Shown one piece after another: positions 8,607 through 17,793 of a stretch of DNA of 48,674 bases (position 1 is the first letter of the stretch; each line of letters opens with the position of its first letter). Both the position numbers and the translations under genes were made by a program. The notes under the pieces were generated by a model that saw only the letters and a list, made by a program, of their open reading frames with translations, had not been told where the DNA came from and ran no database searches. Origin of the DNA: an uncultured Porphyromonadaceae bacterium (GTDB lineage: Bacteria; Bacteroidota; Bacteroidia; Bacteroidales; Muribaculaceae); contig CAMWUJ010000016.1 in the NCBI GenBank assembly GCA_947177405.1, positions 1 through 48,674 of the forward strand, read 5' to 3'.

Positions 8607-9801
8607 TTCCTGCTATCAGAATTGGTCTCTCTTTTTTGCCGATTCTAAAACCATAGATGAAATCGGTATTATGTTCCAAAACTCCTAATTTATTTTTCAA
8701 AGCTTGGGCACCCATCGGATAATTTCTTACTACTACATTGTATCTTTCACATTTTAATTTCTTTAAATCCTTTTTAGAAAGAATCTCACTGATTTCAACT
8801 ATTCTACCCGGAAAGTCAGGATACAGACTTTTGGAAATAAATAGCTCGGTATTAGGAGAAACCTTTTTCAATTCTTTGAATCTATCACATAGCTCAAATC
8901 CGGCATGGAGTTTCATGAGTGCTGCACCCGGTTCATATAAGTATTGTCCTGTTGATAAACTTTCGGAATCGGCATATTCACTTATCTTTTTATTATAGGG
9001 GATAGATAAGGTAAAAGTCCAATTTACACCATTATCATTTAAATCAACTGCTCTGATTTTAGGTTCCCTATTAACTTTTGGACTCAAATGTATGAGGACT
9101 TCTTTATTCTCTCCCTTGACGCTTACTATATATATCGAATCTATAAAATTAAATTCATTCAAGATAGCATCGATATCAAGAAGGGGAGAAGATTTAATTA
9201 ATAATTCACTACCTCTTTCTATAAGTTGCTTATAGAATAATGTAATATCGGGTGCGCAGTCTTTGAATGAATAGGTTCTGCTATTGTCATTAGTTCTACG
9301 TGCAGGATCAATAAAAAAGAAATCCGGGGAGTCGTTTGTTGATTCGAGCCATTTATTAGAATCCGAATTTATAACCTCGAATCCGTCAATTTTCATTATT
9401 GACTTATTGTAATTGAGAAATGATGCTTTGTTTAAATCTATTTCAATTGCTTTTACTTTATTCCCATTTTTAGCGATGGCCATGGCATCTACCCCAAGAC
9501 CACTTGTGAGGTCAACAACCCTTTTTGAAGTACCAATAATCCGGGCATGAAAATTAGCAACTCTTTGATCGGATGCCTGCTCAGCCGAAATGGAATCGGG
9601 AAAAAGAAAACGTGGATTATTAAGAAAGTCAGATAATTTGTGTCTTGTCTTCTTGCGAGAAATAATTTGAATTGCAGCAAATTTAACATCAAACCCCATT
9701 TCCTCGGAGGTGTGTTTCATTATCAGTTCCAAGGCATCACTGTTGGAATTATCTACTATAAAATCAAAGAATTTATCAGAAAGATCAAATGGTCGGTTCA
9801 T
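8587..9801 (-). CDS. Class I SAM-dependent methyltransferase with THUMP-like C-terminal domain
   Basis: A 404-residue protein. The central methyltransferase fold has the SAM motif VDLTSGLGVDA (96-106) and the motif IDPARR (164-169), which takes the place of the usual catalytic DPPY-type motif. The N-terminal part (YxxS-free, with FFDFIVDNSN and RFLFPDSISAEQAS) and the C-terminal THUMP-like part match a family widespread in Bacteroidota. An RNA substrate is likely because THUMP-like modules bind RNA, but none is established here. The gene is divergent from the amidase gene and convergent with the barrel gene. Its last residues (KKIERH) are encoded within the terminator hairpin. Confidence 0.85.
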   Translation of the reverse strand: MNRPFDLSDKFFDFIVDNSNSDALELIMKHTSEEMGFDVKFAAIQIISRKKTRHKLSDFLNNPRFLFPDSISAEQASDQRVANFHARIIGTSKRVVDLTSGLGVDAMAIAKNGNKVKAIEIDLNKASFLNYNKSIMKIDGFEVINSDSNKWLESTNDSPDFFFIDPARRTNDNSRTYSFKDCAPDITLFYKQLIERGSELLIKSSPLLDIDAILNEFNFIDSIYIVSVKGENKEVLIHLSPKVNREPKIRAVDLNDNGVNWTFTLSIPYNKKISEYADSESLSTGQYLYEPGAALMKLHAGFELCDRFKELKKVSPNTELFISKSLYPDFPGRIVEISEILSKKDLKKLKCERYNVVVRNYPMGAQALKNKLGVLEHNTDFIYGFRIGKKERPILIAGKKIERH

Positions 9802-9930
9802 AACATTAACAAAGACTAATTCCTAACTCTTAATAAAAGAAGAGGGCATTTAATGAGAGTTAAATATAAAAAATAAGTTAAAAACACTTTCAAAGTTATA
9901 TAAAATATCTGTCATTTGCCACATTTTAGC

Positions 9931-9938
9931 TAACTTTG
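9931..9938 (+). promoter_or_regulatory. Possible -7 element for the amidase-mlaD operon
   Basis: TAACTTTG matches TAnnTTTG. It lies in the 267-bp divergent gap and would give a leader of about 120 bases. No -33 TTTG is present at the expected distance. A small dyad, TTTGGA (9958-9963) and TCCAAA (9975-9980), lies inside the putative leader. Confidence 0.4.
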
Positions 9939-10068
9939 TGGAAAATATGCTTCCATGTTTGGACTAACTCTATATCCAAAGAGATACTGATTATGACATC
10001 AAGAAGAAACATATTTAAAAAAGCTTCATAAAAATATTGAATAAGATTGGAAAAATATAATTTGAACA

Positions 10069-11568
10069 ATGAAGTTAGGTAGAATTTTGGCGAGTTTCAT
10101 TCTCGTGGTTATCACAATAGCAAATTTCTTTTCGATTGAGGCAGCCGAAAAGACTGCTGATTTTGTGGTTGTGATAGATGCAGGCCACGGTGGAAACGAT
10201 ACCGGTGCAATTGACAACGGGGTAAAGGAAAAGGATATAAACCTTGCTGTGGCAAAACGACTCCAGGAGGATCTTCAGAAAAAGATAAAAGGGATAAAAG
10301 TAATTATGACCAGAAGCAATGATACTTTTGTATCATTGCAGGGTAGAGCTGATATTGCTAATAAAAATAAAGCCGATCTTTTTATCAGTATTCACACTAA
10401 CTCTGTCGATACAAAAAATCCTAATCGAACAGGAGTGGAAGGTGCCTCCGTTTATGCGTTAGGTCTGCATAAGGACAAGGATAATCTGAATGTTGCCAAG
10501 AGAGAAAACTCAGTGATTGAACTTGAGAAAGATCATGAAGAAAAGTATAGTGGTTTTGATCCTTCAAAGGATGAATCATACATTATCTTTGAAATGGCTC
10601 AAAAGAAGAATCTCGAACAAAGTCTTAGGTTTGCAAATTTTGCCCAAAAGCAGCTTGTAAGTCATGCAGGGAGAAAAGACCGCGGTGTGAAACAGGCCGG
10701 ATTCTGGGTTTTATGGGCTACATCCATGCCGGCTGTTTTGGTAGAGCTTGATTTTATCTGTAATCCCCGTTCTGCAAATTTCATGTCATCAACTGAGGGT
10801 GAGAAAAAAATGGCTGCTGCATTGTGCAATGCAGTGGAACAATATTATGAAAATTTTAAAAATAATAATGTAAAGCGTACTTCCTTAGCTTCAAGTAAAA
10901 ATAAATCCGGAAAAACAAAAGTAAGCAAAGGATCAAAAATAAATAATAAGAAGGAAGAAATTGATCCATCTGATGTGGCAGTAATTTCTAAGTATGTTAA
11001 TGCTTCTTCTGATGATGTTGTTGCATCGTTACCGGCAGTAAAAAAAAACGGTAGAAATGATACCCCGCCTTCCACCTCTCAACAGCGAAGAGTGACAACA
11101 GCACGTAAGAGAAGATCTGCTTCTTCAAGACTTGCTTCAGAGAAAAGAGATGTTTCGACTTCTACAATTCTTGTTAAATCTGAAAATTCTTATCTCGCCA
11201 GCAATAATGTGAAGAAACCTGAGCCGGAATCTAAGACACTGAATACTGAGAAACAGGAAACTGCCAAAGAGCGTAAAAAAAGGTTGGCAATGGAGAAGAA
11301 GCAGAAAGAAAAAGAAAGAAAAGAACTGGCTGCTTTAAAAAAGAAACAGGAAAAAGAAGAAGCTGAACGAAGGAAGAGGGAAGAAAAAATGAATCTCGCT
11401 CAGAATAAAGATAATAACAAAAATAAATCCTCTAAAGAAAATAAATCTGCAAGAAAATCTGTTGTAAGTGACAAGGGAAACGTTACATCCACTTCATCTA
11501 CAGAATATGGAGCAGGATATGCTAACGTAAAGAAGCGTAGATCTTTGAACTCAAAAAAAAATAATTAA
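10069..11568 (+). CDS. N-acetylmuramoyl-L-alanine amidase (Amidase_3) with long basic tail
   Basis: This exported zinc amidase cuts the bond between MurNAc and the peptide stem of peptidoglycan. The signal peptide covers about 1-26. The Amidase_3 domain covers about 32-262, with IDAGHGG (zinc His 40), KEKD (Glu 54), ISIHTNS (His 109) and VELDF (catalytic Glu 226), all present. Residues about 265-499 form an unusual low-complexity tail rich in Lys, Ser, Glu and Asn, including a probable charged helix or coiled coil (about 400-440, with repeated KK, KE and ER). No LysM or SPOR domain is visible. The mlaD gene follows after 63 bases, the usual Bacteroidota pairing. The ATG at 10069 gives the best signal peptide. 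Confidence 0.93.
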   Translation: MKLGRILASFILVVITIANFFSIEAAEKTADFVVVIDAGHGGNDTGAIDNGVKEKDINLAVAKRLQEDLQKKIKGIKVIMTRSNDTFVSLQGRADIANKNKADLFISIHTNSVDTKNPNRTGVEGASVYALGLHKDKDNLNVAKRENSVIELEKDHEEKYSGFDPSKDESYIIFEMAQKKNLEQSLRFANFAQKQLVSHAGRKDRGVKQAGFWVLWATSMPAVLVELDFICNPRSANFMSSTEGEKKMAAALCNAVEQYYENFKNNNVKRTSLASSKNKSGKTKVSKGSKINNKKEEIDPSDVAVISKYVNASSDDVVASLPAVKKNGRNDTPPSTSQQRRVTTARKRRSASSRLASEKRDVSTSTILVKSENSYLASNNVKKPEPESKTLNTEKQETAKERKKRLAMEKKQKEKERKELAALKKKQEKEEAERRKREEKMNLAQNKDNNKNKSSKENKSARKSVVSDKGNVTSTSSTEYGAGYANVKKRRSLNSKKNN

Positions 11569-11631
11569 TTAAAAAGACGATCAGATATTTATTAATTCTT
11601 TTGGTAAATATCCACTATAAATACACTGATT

Positions 11632-12564
11632 ATGAAGAAAATATTTAATAAAGAATTTAAAATTGGAGCGTTCGTAATATTAGCTATTCTGATACTGATC
11701 TTTGGAATAGACTATCTAAAAGGCATTAATCTCTTCAACCCTGCTAATTTTTACTATGCATCTTACGATAATGTACAGGGACTTGAGGTTGCAGCCCCCG
11801 TTACATGCAACGGTTATAAGGTCGGTCAAGTAAGGGAAATTAATTTCGATTATTCGAAACCCGGAAAGATTAGGGTTTTACTGGCTTTAAATAAGGATTT
11901 AAAAATCCCTATGAATTCAAAAGCTATTATTGCTTCAACTCTTCTTAGTGGCGCATATATTGATATTAAGATGGGTGATAACAAAAGGTATCTTCCGATA
12001 GGGGGGGAGGTTAACTCTGAGACAGCCCCCGACCTTATGGCCACAGTGACCGGTCAGATGCTTCCGGCTGTCAATGAGATTCTTCCCAAAGTTGACGGAG
12101 TGTTGGAAAATCTAAATAAAATCACAGCCAATCTTGCAGCTCTTTCATCTGATCCGGCTCTCGCTTCCTCAATTAGAAGAATGGATGGAATCACTGCAAA
12201 TGTGTATAGTATGACAGGTGACTTCAAGAATGTCTCCTCAGGTTTATCATCTCAGGTGCCATCTTTAATGCGAAATGTTAATGCTATCAGTTATAAAATC
12301 GATACTGTAGCTTCCAATCTTGGGGCCTTATCTTATCAGTTGAAATCTCTTCCTCTGAGTCGCACCATTGATGATGTGAATCAGATTACGGCTAATCTCA
12401 CTCGATTCTCAGAGCAACTTAATAATGATAAGTCAACATTAGGCCTCCTGATGAATGATCCGCAACTTTATAATAGATTAAATACAGTTATTACTGATGT
12501 GGATTCCTTGATTATGGATATCCAGAGGAATCCCAAAAGATATATTAGTATAAAACTTCTATGA
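11632..12564 (+). CDS. mlaD: MlaD/MCE-family lipid transport protein
   Basis: The 310-residue protein has one N-terminal membrane helix (about 11-28, AFVILAILILIFGIDYL) and an MCE domain (about 38-115, with ASYDNVQGLEVAAPV and NGYKVGQV). The rest is a long helical stretch that in this family forms a periplasmic tunnel or needle. MCE proteins carry phospholipids between the inner and outer membrane as part of an ABC system. The ATPase and permease (mlaE and mlaF) are not in this window. The gene follows the amidase gene and probably shares its transcript. The symbol follows family resemblance only. Confidence 0.87.
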   Translation: MKKIFNKEFKIGAFVILAILILIFGIDYLKGINLFNPANFYYASYDNVQGLEVAAPVTCNGYKVGQVREINFDYSKPGKIRVLLALNKDLKIPMNSKAIIASTLLSGAYIDIKMGDNKRYLPIGGEVNSETAPDLMATVTGQMLPAVNEILPKVDGVLENLNKITANLAALSSDPALASSIRRMDGITANVYSMTGDFKNVSSGLSSQVPSLMRNVNAISYKIDTVASNLGALSYQLKSLPLSRTIDDVNQITANLTRFSEQLNNDKSTLGLLMNDPQLYNRLNTVITDVDSLIMDIQRNPKRYISIKLL

Positions 12565-12677
12565 TAGAATGTTAAAATAATAGAGAGCTTTAATTCATAT
12601 TCATTATCAATAAAACTCGGTAATACTTGAACTGTTATCCTATCAGTAGTATTAAGGGATTTTATTGAAGGCAGCTT

Positions 12678-12713
12678 TAGAGAGGTCAAGATTCAAGAAT
12701 CTCGACCTCTCTA
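12678..12713. terminator. Strong hairpin, probable end of the amidase-mlaD transcript
   Basis: An outer 10-bp stem (12678-12687 with 12704-12713) continues into an inner AGATTC/GAATCT stem after one mismatch, 36 bases in all. No U run follows on the plus strand, so termination is inferred. The bases just after it (TAACTTTG, 12712-12719) resemble a -7 promoter element. Confidence 0.5.
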
Positions 12714-12789
12714 ACTTTGCAAAAGTCTAAATCACTCCCAAACTCTGATATGTAAAATGTTGCATAGATGCGCATAACATTTTAGGCTA

Positions 12790-12797
12790 TACCTTTG
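12790..12797 (+). promoter_or_regulatory. Probable -7 element of the acetyltransferase gene
   Basis: TACCTTTG matches TAnnTTTG and lies 49 bases before the ATG at 12847. The expected -33 TTTG is not clear. The reading frame upstream of the ATG has a stop at 12820-12822 and no other start, consistent with transcription from here. Confidence 0.5.
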
Positions 12798-12846
12798 CAT
12801 CATAATTAACGGTAAGCATTAACTAATATTCAGATTCAACCAGACG

Positions 12847-13347
12847 ATGCCCGGGACGACTGAATATAATGAACTTATGCACGAGATATTTTCCTCAATG
12901 GGAGAGAATAGTCATATAAGTACTCCAATAACAGCAGTTAGACCTCACAATGTAAAAATAGGAAAGAATGTGATTGTGATGCCGGGATGCCTGATGATGT
13001 CGGCCGGAGGTATCACTATTGATGACGGAGCGATGATCGCAGCTAATGTCCAGATCATATCCAATAATCACGACCTTTATGAACGTCAGGTTATTACCTG
13101 TAAGCCGGTCAATATCGGCAAGAATGTTTGGATAGGTGCCGGAGCCACAATACTTCCCGGAGTGACAATTGGAGATAACGCTGTGGTCGGAGCAGCCAGC
13201 GTAGTGACTAAAGATGTAGAGGCAAATACAATTGTTGCAGGCAATCCGGCAAAACTGATAAAAGTCATTCCTCCAAAATTGGAAAGTCGTTCACAAAACA
13301 TCAATGATGAAGTGATTCAACTTGGTCTCGATAGCTGTGGAGACTGA
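12847..13347 (+). CDS. Hexapeptide-repeat O-acetyltransferase, maltose/galactoside acetyltransferase type
   Basis: The 166-residue left-handed beta-helix protein resembles the acetyl-CoA-dependent sugar acetyltransferases (LbH-MAT-GAT). Hexapeptide repeats run from about 36 to 145 ([36 protein letters not shown]). The motif NNHD contains the catalytic His 75. The N-terminal helical Mac domain of longer relatives (about 180-200 residues) is mostly missing, but the form starting with [15 protein letters not shown] looks complete in itself. The acceptor substrate is unknown. The gene stands alone between the amidase-mlaD pair and ppdK, with which it converges. Confidence 0.85.
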   Translation: MPGTTEYNELMHEIFSSMGENSHISTPITAVRPHNVKIGKNVIVMPGCLMMSAGGITIDDGAMIAANVQIISNNHDLYERQVITCKPVNIGKNVWIGAGATILPGVTIGDNAVVGAASVVTKDVEANTIVAGNPAKLIKVIPPKLESRSQNINDEVIQLGLDSCGD

Positions 13348-13476
13348 TAATCAAGAAGGCATATATCAAACGTTTTGTAAGCAAGGCAGTGTGAAAATGA
13401 AGTAGTTTTTTGTTAGAATTCCCTCCACATTCTGCCAGAAAATCTTATTGATCTTGGATTCGTCTTAAAAATACTA

Positions 13477-13515
13477 TAGGCGATAACCCACCTTGTTACA
13501 GTGAGTTATCGCCTA
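13477..13515. terminator. Terminator between acetyltransferase gene and ppdK
   Basis: A 15-position stem (13477-13491 with 13501-13515, one mismatch) and a 9-base loop. Read on the minus strand, the stem is followed by TAGTATTTTTAAG, so it best serves ppdK. It may also stop the convergent acetyltransferase transcript. Confidence 0.8.
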
Positions 13516-13540
13516 TTATAGCGATTGTCAGAATTTTGTC

Positions 13541-16258
13541 TTACTCTTCGATAGCTGCTTGAGCCGATGCAACACGTGCAATGGGCACTCTGAAAGGTGA
13601 ACATGAAACATAATTCATGCCAAGGTGTGCACAGAATTTTACTGAGCTGGGCTCTCCTCCATGCTCTCCACAAATACCAACTTTCAAGTCGGGACGTGTG
13701 GCACGACCTTTCTCTACTCCCATCTTGACAAGCTGTCCTACACCTACCTGATCGAGAACCTCGAAGGGATCTACCTTGATGATACCGTGCTCTTTGTAGA
13801 ATTTCAAGAACTTGGGAGCGTCATCACGTGAGAATCCGAAAGTCATCTGAGTGAGGTCGTTTGTACCGAAGGAGAAGAATTCTGCCACTTCTGCGATCTC
13901 GTTAGCTGTGAGGGCTGCGCGGGGAACCTCAATCATTGTTCCTACCTTATAAATTACGCTGTCGCCTTTCTCTTCAAATACCTTTGATGCAGTCTCATTG
14001 ATTACATTGGCCTGATTCTGAAGCTCCTTGAGTGAACCAACCAAAGGAATCATGATTTCAGGATGTACATCTATTCCACGAGCCTTGCAAGCAAGAGCAG
14101 CCTCGATGATGGCACGGGTCTGCATTTCTGTGATCTCGGGATAAGTGATTCCAAGACGACAACCGCGATGACCAAGCATGGGATTGAATTCTGCAAGATC
14201 CTCAACTTTCTTTCTTACATCCTCAAGAGTAAGACCCATTTCATCTGCCAACTCCTGCTGAGCAGCTGTGGTATGAGGTACAAACTCGTGCAATGGTGGG
14301 TCAAGCAGACGAATAGTAACGCCAAAGCCATTCATGGCCTCAAAGATACCTTCGAAGTCTCCTCTCTGCATGGGGAGGAGTTTAGCAAGTGCCTCACGAC
14401 GACCTTCTACATCAGAAGCAAGAATCATTTCGCGTACAGACTTGATGCGGTCGCCTTCGAAGAACATGTGTTCTGTGCGGCAAAGTCCGATACCCTGAGC
14501 ACCAAACTTACGAGCCTGTTTTGCATCACGAGGAGAATCTGCGTTGGTACGTACAAGTGTCTTGGCAAACTTATCGGAGAGATCCATGATAGCACCGAAA
14601 TCACCATCGAGTTCCGGTTCAGTGGTCTTTACCTCACCATCATACACGTCTCCTGTGGAACCGTTAAGAGAGATCCAGTCACCTTCATGATAAACCTTAC
14701 CACCCATCTCAACTGTCTTCGCCTTATAGTCAACCACGATATCACCTGCACCTGAAACGCAGCATTTACCCATACCACGAGCAACAACAGCAGCGTGTGA
14801 AGTCATACCACCACGCATAGTGAGGATACCCTGTGCCACAGCCATACCACGGAGGTCTTCAGGAGAGGTCTCAATACGTACAAGAACGACTTTCTTTTTC
14901 TTTTCCGCCCAGCTCTCTGCATCGTCAGCCTGGAAAACAATCTGACCGGTTGCAGCACCGGGAGATGCGGGGAGGCCTTTTGCTACAACTTTAGCTTTCT
15001 TCAGAGCCTCTTTATCAAATACCGGGTGGAGAAGCTCATCAAGTTTCTGGGGCTCCATGCGCATAATAACTGTCTTTTCGTCAATCATGCCTTCGCGAAG
15101 GAGATCCATTGCGATTTTCACCATTGCAGCACCGGTGCGTTTTCCATTACGAGTCTGGAGCATCCAGAGCTTGCCATCTTGAATGGTAAATTCCATATCC
15201 TGCATATCGCGATAATAGTCTTCAAGACGTTTGGCAGTTGCAATGAGCTCAGCGGCACAGTCAGGCATGGATTCTTCAAGTGAAGGATATTTTTCGCGAC
15301 GATCTTCTTCACTGATACCCTGAAGAGCTGCCCAACGACGAGAACCCTCGATAGTGATCTGCTGGGGAGTGCGAACACCTGCAACCACATCCTCACCCTG
15401 AGCATTGATCAGGTATTCACCATTGAAGATATTCTCACCGGTAGCGGCGTCACGGCTAAATGCAACACCTGTAGCGGAATTATCACCCATATTACCATAT
15501 ACCATGGCTTGAACGTTAACAGCGGTTCCCCATTCTTCAGGAATCTGATTCATGCGACGGTAAAGGATGGCGCGTTCATTCATCCAGCTATCGAACACGG
15601 CACAGATACCACCCCAGAGCTGCTCCCATGCTGATTCGGGGAAATCTTTGCCGGTATATTCTTTAACAGCAGCTTTAAAGCGTTTTACAAGTTCTTTAAG
15701 GTCATCAACATCAAGGTCATTATCAAATTTAACGCCTTTTTCTTCCTTTATCTGGTCCATGATGGCTTCGAAAGGATCGATATCGGTTTTGCTTTTGGGC
15801 TTCATGCCAAGCACGACATCTCCATACATCTGGACGAAACGACGGTAGCTATCCCAAGCAAACCGAGGGTTACCGCTCTTCTCAGCCATAGTTTCCACTG
15901 TGGCATTGTTCATTCCGAGATTGAGGACAGTATCCATCATACCGGGCATAGATGCACGGGCACCGGAACGAACGGAAACGAGAAGAGGATTGGAAGAGTC
16001 ATCAAACTTCTTGCCGGTCAGCTCCTCAACGTGAGCGATTGCTTTCTCAACATCCTTCTGGATATCTTCTACAACTTTATCACGACCGTATTGAGTATAT
16101 TCATTGCAGACTTCTGTAGTAATGGTGAAGCCCGGAGGGACGGGCATACCCAACAGATTCATCTCAGCAAGATTCGCACCCTTGCCACCGAGAAGGTTTC
16201 TCATCTCGGCATTACCCTCGGCTTTTCCACCGCCGAACGTATAGATTTTCTTTGCCAT
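13541..16258 (-). CDS. ppdK: Pyruvate, phosphate dikinase
   Basis: A 905-residue enzyme that interconverts pyruvate, ATP and phosphate with PEP, AMP and pyrophosphate, an anaplerotic or gluconeogenic step common in anaerobes. The N-terminal nucleotide-grasp domain starts with TFGGGKAEGNAEMRNLLGGK. The swivelling phosphohistidine domain carries GGMTSHAAVVARGMGK with catalytic His about 488. The C-terminal PEP-binding barrel carries GLCRTEHMFF and GICGEHGGEPSS. All key motifs are intact and the length fits the family. It is transcribed from its own promoter and ends at the 13477-13515 terminator. Confidence 0.97.
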   Translation of the reverse strand: MAKKIYTFGGGKAEGNAEMRNLLGGKGANLAEMNLLGMPVPPGFTITTEVCNEYTQYGRDKVVEDIQKDVEKAIAHVEELTGKKFDDSSNPLLVSVRSGARASMPGMMDTVLNLGMNNATVETMAEKSGNPRFAWDSYRRFVQMYGDVVLGMKPKSKTDIDPFEAIMDQIKEEKGVKFDNDLDVDDLKELVKRFKAAVKEYTGKDFPESAWEQLWGGICAVFDSWMNERAILYRRMNQIPEEWGTAVNVQAMVYGNMGDNSATGVAFSRDAATGENIFNGEYLINAQGEDVVAGVRTPQQITIEGSRRWAALQGISEEDRREKYPSLEESMPDCAAELIATAKRLEDYYRDMQDMEFTIQDGKLWMLQTRNGKRTGAAMVKIAMDLLREGMIDEKTVIMRMEPQKLDELLHPVFDKEALKKAKVVAKGLPASPGAATGQIVFQADDAESWAEKKKKVVLVRIETSPEDLRGMAVAQGILTMRGGMTSHAAVVARGMGKCCVSGAGDIVVDYKAKTVEMGGKVYHEGDWISLNGSTGDVYDGEVKTTEPELDGDFGAIMDLSDKFAKTLVRTNADSPRDAKQARKFGAQGIGLCRTEHMFFEGDRIKSVREMILASDVEGRREALAKLLPMQRGDFEGIFEAMNGFGVTIRLLDPPLHEFVPHTTAAQQELADEMGLTLEDVRKKVEDLAEFNPMLGHRGCRLGITYPEITEMQTRAIIEAALACKARGIDVHPEIMIPLVGSLKELQNQANVINETASKVFEEKGDSVIYKVGTMIEVPRAALTANEIAEVAEFFSFGTNDLTQMTFGFSRDDAPKFLKFYKEHGIIKVDPFEVLDQVGVGQLVKMGVEKGRATRPDLKVGICGEHGGEPSSVKFCAHLGMNYVSCSPFRVPIARVASAQAAIEE

Positions 16259-16389
16259 AAAGGTTTTTATTAAATTTTTTTTATCGATTTTAGTTTTTCA
16301 GAGTAAATTTTTTAAAAAAAATGCTTTAATCATATCAATATGACAAATTCGAAAAGAATTTACTTTTCGGTGCATTCTTTTGTGATATG

Positions 16390-16421
16390 CAAATTTAATA
16401 ATAAGTTGGCTAAATAACAAT
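16390..16421 (-). promoter_or_regulatory. Bacteroidota-type promoter of ppdK
   Basis: On the minus strand, -33 ATTG (16421-16418) and -7 TAAATTTG (16397-16390), 20 bases apart. The leader to the ATG at 16258 would be about 125 bases, AT-rich, with no recognisable riboswitch. Confidence 0.65.
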
Positions 16422-16455
16422 TATTTCGGGTCTTTTTCAGACTCATTTAGTTTTT

Positions 16456-17787
16456 TTAAACAACTTCATTTACTCTCATGTCGAGAGTGGTGGAAAGAAG
16501 GAATTCCTTCAACTTGCTGAAATCTGCCGATAATTCTACATTTATCTTTTCACCTTTCATGAATTCTGCAAGTCGTTCGGGAATCATGATGTTTTCTTTA
16601 ATGATTCCTTCCACGGTCTCCTTGAATTTTGCCGGATGAGCCGTCTCAAGAAATATTCCAGTCTCTCCCGGCTTGAGTTTCTCTTCGAGAGCCCGACAGG
16701 CTACAGCCCCATGCGGGTCAAGAAGGTAACCGAAGCGTTGCCATGTCTTGAGAAGGGTTTCTGAAATTTGGGAATCATTATAGGTTGAAGCGTCTATCTC
16801 GGTCAAAATATCCTTATGCGAATCCTTGTAGATATCGAGTATTCTGACAAAATTGCTTGGATCACCTACATCCATTGCATTTGCAATTGTCTGTACCGAC
16901 TTTTTAGGATTGTAATTTCCACTAATGATATAATTATAGAATACATCGTTTGAATTATTCGCAGCTATAAATCGTTTGATAGGGAGTCCCATTTTTTTTG
17001 CAATGATACCCGCTGTAATGTTACCAAAATTACCACTTGGAACAGCAAATACTATACTATCCGGATCCTTGCCGCTCTTCACTGCTTGGGCATAAGCATA
17101 AAAATAATAAAACATCTGAGGAAGGAAACGGGCTATATTTATAGAGTTGGCTGAAGTCAGCATAAGCTTCTCATTTAATTCCTTATCCAGAAATGCTGTT
17201 TTTACCAATCTTTGGCAATCATCGAAATTGCCGTCTATCTCAAGAGCTGTTATGTTATTGCCAAGTGTCGTGAATTGAGCTTCCTGTATTTTACTCACCT
17301 TGTCCTTAGGATAAAGCACAAATACCCGTACTCCCTTCACATTATAGAAACCATTTGCCACAGCACTGCCGGTATCGCCGGAAGTTGCGACCAGAACATT
17401 GACTATCCTTTCATTTCCTCTGTTGTAATAACCTAAAAGTCGAGCCATGAACCTTGCACCGACATCTTTAAAGGCAAGAGTCGGACCGTGAAAGAGTTCG
17501 AGAGCAAGAATATCGCTTGTCACTTCTACCAAAGGGATTGGAAAATTCATAGTTTCTTCAGTGATATTCCTGAGATCACATTCCTTAATATCCTCCCCGA
17601 ACAATGCCGAAGCAACCCGGGTGGCAATTTCAGAAAGGGAGAGTGAGGGGAGGGCTTTTATAAATTCAGAGGGGAGGATGGGGAAGGAGAGGGGCATATA
17701 AAGGCCATTGTCGGGAGCCAGTCCTTTGACAACAGCATCTTCAAGCGTTACTTCGGGAGATTGATTTCGGGTGCTTCTATATTTCAT
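16456..17787 (-). CDS. thrC: Threonine synthase
   Basis: A 443-residue PLP enzyme that converts O-phosphohomoserine to threonine. The N-terminus (MKYRSTRNQSPEVTLEDAVV) is typical. The PLP lysine lies in GPTLAFKDVG (Lys 107), and the substrate loop ATSGDTGSAVANGF is present. It is the last gene of thrA-apgM-thrC, 6 bases after the apgM stop. Its presence means O-phosphohomoserine must be made, although no classical homoserine kinase (thrB) gene lies in the operon. Confidence 0.96.
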   Translation of the reverse strand: MKYRSTRNQSPEVTLEDAVVKGLAPDNGLYMPLSFPILPSEFIKALPSLSLSEIATRVASALFGEDIKECDLRNITEETMNFPIPLVEVTSDILALELFHGPTLAFKDVGARFMARLLGYYNRGNERIVNVLVATSGDTGSAVANGFYNVKGVRVFVLYPKDKVSKIQEAQFTTLGNNITALEIDGNFDDCQRLVKTAFLDKELNEKLMLTSANSINIARFLPQMFYYFYAYAQAVKSGKDPDSIVFAVPSGNFGNITAGIIAKKMGLPIKRFIAANNSNDVFYNYIISGNYNPKKSVQTIANAMDVGDPSNFVRILDIYKDSHKDILTEIDASTYNDSQISETLLKTWQRFGYLLDPHGAVACRALEEKLKPGETGIFLETAHPAKFKETVEGIIKENIMIPERLAEFMKGEKINVELSADFSKLKEFLLSTTLDMRVNEVV

Positions 17788-17793
17788 AATATT

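Noticed and set aside
9993..10031. 12-codon open frame before the amidase gene as a leader peptide
   Set aside because: It has no regulatory codon run and no terminator hairpin after it.
14063..14755. 230-codon open frame antisense to ppdK
   Set aside because: It mirrors the strongly conserved ppdK frame, has no promoter or family resemblance, and reads as random composition.
16436..16455. Terminator after thrC
   Set aside because: The possible stem is only 3 to 4 pairs and lacks a U tract after it.
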